Shown: piece by piece, positions 58,318-64,000 of the stretch
Numbering within the stretch: the first letter of the stretch is position 1
Layout: each line of letters starts with the position of its first letter
Source: Mucidula mucida
Lineage: Eukaryota > Basidiomycota > Agaricomycetes > Agaricales > Physalacriaceae
Direction of reading: 5' to 3'
Assembly: GCA_015501055.1 (NCBI GenBank)
Contig: JADNYV010000044.1
Coordinates: 186,001-250,000, forward strand
Length of the DNA: 64,000 nt
The notes under the pieces: generated by a model
What the model saw: the letters and a program-made list of their open reading frames with translations, nothing else
Database searches by the model: none
What the model was told of the DNA's origin: nothing
Program-made: the position numbers and the translations under genes

Positions 58318-58924
58318 CTACTCTTGTGGTATCTTTGGCACTGGTTTCTCCGAGTGCCACCCCTGTTCTTGCGCGACCTTATACCCTCGTTCCCACACTT
58401 TGCTCTGGCTCGACCTTGGTTGTGACCTTGGAGTGGGTGAGCTGCCTCTCGTTGATGCTGGAGATGGAGGGAGAGTCGGACAACATGTAGGGGAGGAAGA
58501 TGCCGGCTTTCCAGAAGCCTGCAATGATTGTTGGCGCTGGGGTATGTGATCGGAGCGCGACGGCGCGGTAAATGTCAATGCTCTGGATATTTCAGGAAGT
58601 ACGGGTGGGGAGGATGATGGCGTGGCGAGGCCATGTACCTACGAGGTACCATTATCGGCGGAGAGCGCATTTGTGTCTGCGCTTGTGATGTGGTGGCGAT
58701 TTGGATGTTGACTGCTATTGACTTGCGGCTGTCCACGTCGAAATAGCTCATCCAGTTTTCGCGATCTGACTTGGCGGAGTGGAACGCCACTGTGCTGTTT
58801 GTGGGTAGCTGGCCGGCACTGCCGTAGCGTCTCTGGTGTTCAGCTGGCCCGCTAGCGCGATCTTCTCGCGCAAACTTTTGTTGACATTGAGGGGGGAAAC
58901 AAAGTCATTGCGTGTATATGACAT
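58318..58924 (-). pseudogene. Conserved Agaricomycete protein of unknown function, frame-broken
   Basis: Starts MSYTRNDFVSPLNVNKSLRE (ATG at 58924) and carries AGQLNTRDATAVPASYPQTA, then in another frame LDELFRRGQPQVNSSQHPNR and HHITSADTNALSADNGTS. A 63-nt intron (GTAGGT..ATCCAG) follows, then SALTFTAPSRSDHIP, then in a third frame APTIIAGFWKAGIFLPYMLS and DSPSISSINERQLTHSKV, and back to SKVWERGYKVAQEQGW with TAG at 58318. The order of these blocks matches a conserved protein family I know only as hypothetical in mushrooms. Three one-base shifts interrupt it. It could be decaying after the transposon landed 61 nt from its 3' end, or the assembly may be wrong. Confidence 0.55.
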
Positions 58925-60795
58925 GGCGAGGGGGATTATGTTGTGCGTGGCAACAGGGCCGTGGCTTATTATATATCTTGGGATGTGTCTCGGTCTAGTC
59001 CGTGTTCTTGGCTGATCTGGATGTGGCTTTGATGGTGTACATGCCATATTCAGCAAAATCACTGTTTGTGTCTGGGTTGCCATAGCAGCTTGACAATAAT
59101 AGTGGTCTTGTCATTCAGTGTTCGCGGCGAGGCAGGTCTAGCTCAACATCCTTCGGATTTTAGTCCGCTGATGAATGCGCCTTTCCTCTCGACATGACTA
59201 GGCATCTCAGTGGCCGTCTGGAGTAAAATTCAACGCAACGCATGGCGCCGGCAATAAGCAGATGGTGAGTGTCAATCATTCCCTGTTCCGTTGTCCCATC
59301 AATGGCCTTTATGAATCGCTAATACCCTTCCTTCAACAATGACGCATAACTCGAAGGTGACAACTCGACATGGAGATATGACTGTCTTTCCCATTTTGGA
59401 TTAATCCACAGTCTCTTTAAGCGCCCGGCGTCAACGGTTGACGGTCGTAATTGAGAAGCAGTTTTGAATACCTTTGTAATCACCTATTGGCCATACGCTT
59501 CCCTGTCGTCACAGTTGGGTGTTGTCCTTTCCCGACTAGCATTATTTGATACCATCGGGCTTCGCACAACGCGCCCAAAACCGACATCACCACTCGCCCA
59601 ATCGTCCACCCCATCGGGGCTCTAAATGACTAAGATAATGTCCTCTGTGCGCTTCGCCGAGCCATGTGGCGCACCTTCTTCCAAAGTGGGGTTACCTTGT
59701 AAGTACCTCTTTATTTTTGAAAGCTTCTGGCCGTACCCATTGATGAGCCCGTGCCCCAACATCTCCGTCTGCACTAGACAGTAGAAGAGTTACGTGTCTG
59801 TCCATTCTTATGAACATCTACGGCAGCGCTTACAGTAGAGAATTGATTCTTTTGGTATAGACATTTCCGTGATGTCTTGCATCGAATGATCAAATCAAGG
59901 GTATCTGATACAAGCTTGTTGTGCTTCGGCTTGACTGGCGCAAACGTGGCCGGGACCAATACCAGTGGCATCGACCAAGAAACGAAGGTATGACATGTCC
60001 TCTTGGAACGCGTCCAATAACGCGACTCGGATACATGACCGCTTGTCATGCCCCATGGAGAACGCATCGGTGCCAAGTGTACAGTATCATCAATCATTGA
60101 ACATTCATAGTAGGCCCCGTGCGTCTGTCGCGTTCTTCGACTTGTTTCAGCAGTTAAACTGGACTTTCCACGGCACTGGGCATTGGGCATTCTTGGACAT
60201 GACATAGGATTGTAGTGACATCAAATAACTTCACTGTTCCGATCCGGCGCCACTGAATTGGTCTTCTCTCGCAGTCTCCAAAATACACTCTACTAGTGCG
60301 TATCCGTCATCATTATCTCATCTCACGAGCAACACACAGGATATGGATCCGATCTACATGGATTTTCTGGGGTATATCGGCTACTTCTACTGCAACACAA
60401 GACTCCTTTGTCCCCGATCAAGGCGAAGCGCCAAGTAAGTTGACGTCTTGCACTTACCCAGAGATCTGGCATGGAATACAACCTGATAGCATAGAGCCTC
60501 CTACGATGGATATGCACAATATTCAATACAGGGGAAGACAATATATATTGTGACCATGAGGATGAGGTGTGAGTATACATATGCTACATTGATATAAAAG
60601 GTGCGCTTCGGCAATGAAAAAGTTCCATCATAAGAACGAAAATAGCAATGGAAGACGTGTTGTATATATCGAGAGAACAATAGTGCGTCCCATGTACAGC
60701 GAACAATGGGATTGACTCATGGCATTGGACCTGATAGCCCGGCATCAGTTGCGGACATAACGATCATAGATTTGACATACGGGGCAAGAATTCAG
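58925..60795. other. Intergenic stretch
   Basis: About 1.9 kb with no supported gene. The longest frame (60205-59774, minus, 143 codons) has no domain, start context or splice support. Confidence 0.45.
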
Positions 60796-60798
60796 TTC

Positions 60799-61390
60799 TT
60801 ATGCGCGCTCCTTGGCATCACTTTGAAGATAGGCACCGGATGGTCGCGCAAGCGTCTTCACGCCTAATGGCGAGCGGGTAGGGAGCAGGGAAGGAGGATC
60901 GGAGGTATCTGGATTGTCATAGAAGGTATCGTCAGCTCTCATGCTAGAGCTCTGTATAAGCGCGCACCAAGTCTGACAGCCGTTCCAACAGATGGTCCTG
61001 TAGACCACAACGCACTCCCCGTAGTGGGATGAACATTGTCTTGTTGGAAGGTGGCGAGAGGCAACTTCAAAGTGTCCAAGGGCTGGGTACTGTCTCTGTT
61101 GGCCATAGTGCTCTTGTAGGGTTCCGATGCAGAAATAGGGGAGGATGTCACGTAGAGAAAGAACGAGCTTAGATTTTATAAGCCGATCAAAGCTAGTCAC
61201 GGTAAACACTTACCTGGGAAACTGCAGGACCCCGGAGAACATCCCTGAGAACAGCCTGAGTTAGGAAATCTTGACTGTTCCGTGTTTCGTCCCGAAGAGC
61301 GACATACAGTTTTCTGCAGCACTGGATGGATTGGAAACGTAGTGTACCATATTGGGAAGTAATATCAACCCAAATGTGGATGTTGATCAC
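60799..61390 (-). CDS. Hypothetical Cys-containing protein, 5' end uncertain
   Basis: Two segments join through an intron of 46 nt (GTAAGT..CTAAG, about 61214-61169): an upstream part with QCCRKLYVALRDETRNSQDF and LTQAVLRDVLRGPAVSQ, and a downstream part with LVLSLRDILPYFCIGTLQEH, HFEVASRHLPTRQCSSHYGE and CVVVYRTICWNGCQTWCALI, then a polar tail ending in QSDAKERA at 60799. The clustered Cys/His might form a zinc site. No family recognised. The frame opens at 61390 without a convincing ATG, so a 5' exon is probably missing. Confidence 0.45.
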
Positions 61391-61827
61391 ACCTCGATCA
61401 GGCGGAGCCGTGTATGGGAAATTTCTGTTCTATAACAGGCTAAAACGCATTCTGCTCCGGAGACAGTCGTCGGAAGTCGGAAGAAGACCGATGAAAGGCA
61501 CTCACTCCGGCACCCCATCAGCTATCTTCTAGCTCCGCTTGCGCTGAGCCTCGTTATGTGCGCCACACTCGTCCGAATGACTGATTTCTTTACCATGAGA
61601 ACCTGCCGAATGTAGTAATTTACCAGTCGGTAATTGGGAATCATCGCCACCATCATGTGCATGAATCACGGCCTCCTGAGCACAGACACGAGGCAGCGGC
61701 GATTCGAATCTTCACCATTCTATTTACAGAAGCCTGAAGATGATTGACGCCATACTAACGATCCTTGGACCCGATAAATAGTACATTTGAATATATAATT
61801 GCTGCAATTATGCTATCTCTATGACAA
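61391..61827. other. Intergenic stretch
   Basis: Probably holds the 5' exon of the preceding gene and the 3' flank of the next. Nothing else seen. Confidence 0.35.
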
Positions 61828-62440
61828 TTAAGCTCTGAGCTTCTTCATCGGTCGTCTTTCAGTCGTGCCCGATAGTGAAGTCACGCTTGTTTGATCAGCT
61901 CCGCTTGAGACGCGCGCACGTTTGCGTCGCTGCGGAGTTTCATCCTCAGGCATGGGAGGTATGGCCGGGTGCGGGAAGCCCAGATCAAAGTAAGCCAAAC
62001 TATCGCGCCGAGGCGTAACCGCTCCTTCAGATGGTATGGTGAAAGCATCGTTCCGCTCCCGCAAGCAGAATCGCGGGTGTTCATCCGTGTCGCTCTGATA
62101 GCCGTCCTTGGCTTGATTGAAGCAGACGTTCTTCGCCTTGTGGAATCGCTTCTGGTACGTCCTGTCGTCGCTTTCCATCGCGTGATCCTCTTCATTCATC
62201 GACGAGATATCGTTAAGTCGCTCATGAGCAATGGTGTTGAAATCCGTCGATTGGTAGGTAAGAATGGGCATTGAGGTGGGGCGCCTTAAGTTCCTTTGAC
62301 GTGTCGCTTGAATGGGATACGACTCTACATGACAAGTACGCTGTTCGAAAAAAATCAGGTAATGCAGTTTAGTGAAAGACAAAACACACCGGAGATGCGT
62401 GCATGGGTTGGTCTACATCCATTTCAAACAAATCAGACAT
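61828..62440 (-). CDS. Hypothetical nuclear-looking protein (187 aa)
   Basis: Exon 1 62440-62390 (MSDLFEMDVDQPMHASP) and exon 2 62340-61828 are joined by a 49-nt intron (GTGTGT..AACAG), giving 187 aa. The ATG is preceded by CTCCACC. The protein is hydrophilic, with a Glu/Asp/Ser-rich centre, a short aromatic motif AYFDLGFPHPAIPPMPEDE, and two basic clusters at the end (QRRKRARVSS and RRPMKKLRA) that look like a bipartite nuclear localisation signal. The C-terminal S/T-rich piece (SVTSLSGTTERR) may be phosphorylated. No domain is recognised. The frame is intact and the splice sites are strong. Confidence 0.65.
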
Positions 62441-64000
62441 GGTGGAGGCGATTGTGAGGGTGAGACGATTCGCTGTAGCGTATCCGCCTTAAATAGAGTG
62501 TGGTGGTCTAAGTTCGTCCAAGCGTCAAACTGGTACAAAGGGAAAATACAATGCCTGGCCCTGAGCCCTTTGTCCATGAACGAGTGCCGTCCACAGGAAA
62601 CGTGGGCCAATTCTATTGTTGAGCTCAATCGCTTAGTCGGGAGCTGCGCATATCACCTGACAAGAAGAGAAGAATTTACCACCACTTATCACCGTGAAAG
62701 CCACGGTCGTTTGTCCAGGCAATACTAAGGATATCCTGCAAAGTTATATCTACCTCGAGCATAAGTGGAGTACGGCCTAATAATAGTCTATCAAAAAGCG
62801 TACCTCCGCTTGAGGAGTCCGCCAGGGGAGGTCAGACGAAGAAGTCGACAAGAGGACCTTACAATCGTTTCAAGCGTCGAAGAGAGCGAGTCTGATTTGA
62901 TGAGGAGGGACTCCTTCCATTTCCAGCATTTATTGACTTCCATGACCTTGAGGGTGTCAATAATATCGTGGCTGTATGCTGGCTGTATGTAGGCATGAAC
63001 GCAGCTGGAGGTGGTCAGCGCTCGAAGCGGGCGATCAGGGTCGCAACTTTGATTGATAACTATCATGTGTCATCACCGTACATCCTGCACTGTCAGACGA
63101 CGTTTACAGCCTCAGAATGCCCTTTTTCGAGTTACCGTGGACAACATCATTGATTAACTTCACAATGACCCAATTACCCTAGCGCAGTGCTCGCTAGTCG
63201 ACCGCAGCTTCTACCCCTGCCCCCGAAAGCACCTCTTCGCATCCATCCACATACACGCGGCTTCTGAAATGCAACATGACGCGAAGGAACTGCTCGTTAA
63301 TACAACAGAGCTGAAAGAGTTCATCTGGCATAAAGGTGACGATGGTAAGTAAGCTGCGCCACCATTTTCAGGGGCCACGACGGATACAATTGAAACTTTC
63401 AAAGAGGGCAGCGAAAGTTCCTCGCATTTGTTGGAGATCATGAAAACGCTCAGCGGTTCATCAAATGGGATCACAGGCTTAGATTACTTGCGGCGTCAAG
63501 TCGACTTCTAATCCGTGTATGAGTAATGTAAACATTCTGTTGTAGAATTACGAGTTCGATTGATGATCTAAGGTTGCTCATTCTTGTGTCGACGACGCTT
63601 GTCCCGAAACTTGAATCATTCCTGGTCTCCATCTCTTTATCCACCATTGCTGTCCTTGCCATGCTCATCCCCGGCCGGACGAGAAGGACTAGAAGCCTGG
63701 TCGAGAACCAAAGTAGAGGCACTAGGTTGAGGAATACTTTGTCGATCCATGTTCATGGCAACAGACCAGACAGACCATGATCCATATCTAATGCTGTCAA
63801 GTACAACAGCCTGATATCGATACCATATAGCACGTACATTTGAGTCGTCATCAATGCAGTCGTCGTCGAGACGACCACAACGCTTAGCGCGATATCGATC
63901 GAGGTACTATGAAACTTGGCAAGTTTCAGACCCCACCATACCAGCAGGTAGATCGCAAACACAATCTTGAACAAACTATCTGGCATTGAAAAGACGTTTC
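62441..64000. other. Poorly resolved right edge
   Basis: Two candidate gene ends. On the plus strand a segment ending at 63511 reads TDTIETFKEGSESSSHLLEI and GITGLDYLRRQVDF with TAA, preceded by an acceptor at about 63370 and an exon-like piece EMQHDAKELLVNTTELKEFI; the chain upstream is not resolved. On the minus strand a hydrophobic segment at 63986-63820 (SIDIALSVVVVSTTTALMTT) probably belongs to a membrane-protein gene entering from beyond the right edge. Confidence 0.35.

Noticed and set aside
59774..60205. 143-codon minus-strand ORF near the right end
   Set aside because: No domain, and the opposite strand also has an equal-quality short frame; no support for either.

Overview
The window is nuclear DNA of a filamentous basidiomycete, most likely an Agaricomycete. 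Genes are interrupted by many introns of about 46-61 nt with GT-AG ends. Several families are ones I know from mushroom-forming fungi: BTB/POZ proteins, F-box/LRR proteins, multispanning membrane proteins with a 'DVVVRL' signature, AIM9-like phosphotransferases and Tf1-type gypsy elements. Exon chains below were built by hand from splice sites and reading phase.

Layout. 290-1027 (-) unknown 211-aa protein; 3079-4143 (+) acidic protein; 4315-5133 (-) BTB protein; 6081-8106 (-) five-exon membrane protein; 9308-10120 (-) DJ-1/PfpI protein, divergent from 10501-15175 (+) Elongator subunit ELP1; 16753-18808 (+) 14-exon membrane protein; 19829-20636 (+) rRNA-processing protein EFG1; 21252-23187 (+) membrane protein; 23811-24247 (-) and 24636-25315 (-) two small nuclear-looking proteins; 26689-28500 (-) broken AIM9-like phosphotransferase; 29468-32915 (-) PMR1-type Ca2+/Mn2+ ATPase; 34636-35398 (+) two-finger C2H2 protein; 36898-38275 (-) single-pass membrane protein; 39921-40692 (-) unknown; 41288-42872 (-) decayed F-box gene.

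Mobile DNA. 43506-58257 is a TA-flanked DDE transposon whose transposase gene was split by an 11.3-kb insertion. That insertion is a Ty3/gypsy element (46141-57451), itself interrupted by a second, inverted and 3'-truncated copy (51815-56754). The two copies form 4.94-kb arms of an inverted repeat around a 732-nt spacer. The primer-binding site complements the predicted 5' end of the element's own transcript, pointing to Tf1-type self-priming.

Right end: 58318-58924 (-) conserved gene with broken frames, 60799-61390 (-) unknown, 61828-62440 (-) 187-aa nuclear-looking protein, and poorly resolved exons to the edge.

No shared pathway links the host genes. Housekeeping roles (tRNA wobble modification by ELP1, rRNA processing by EFG1, secretory-pathway ion supply by PMR1) sit beside lineage-specific families. 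Several otherwise good genes carry one-base frame breaks, so either gene decay or indel error in the assembly must be considered.
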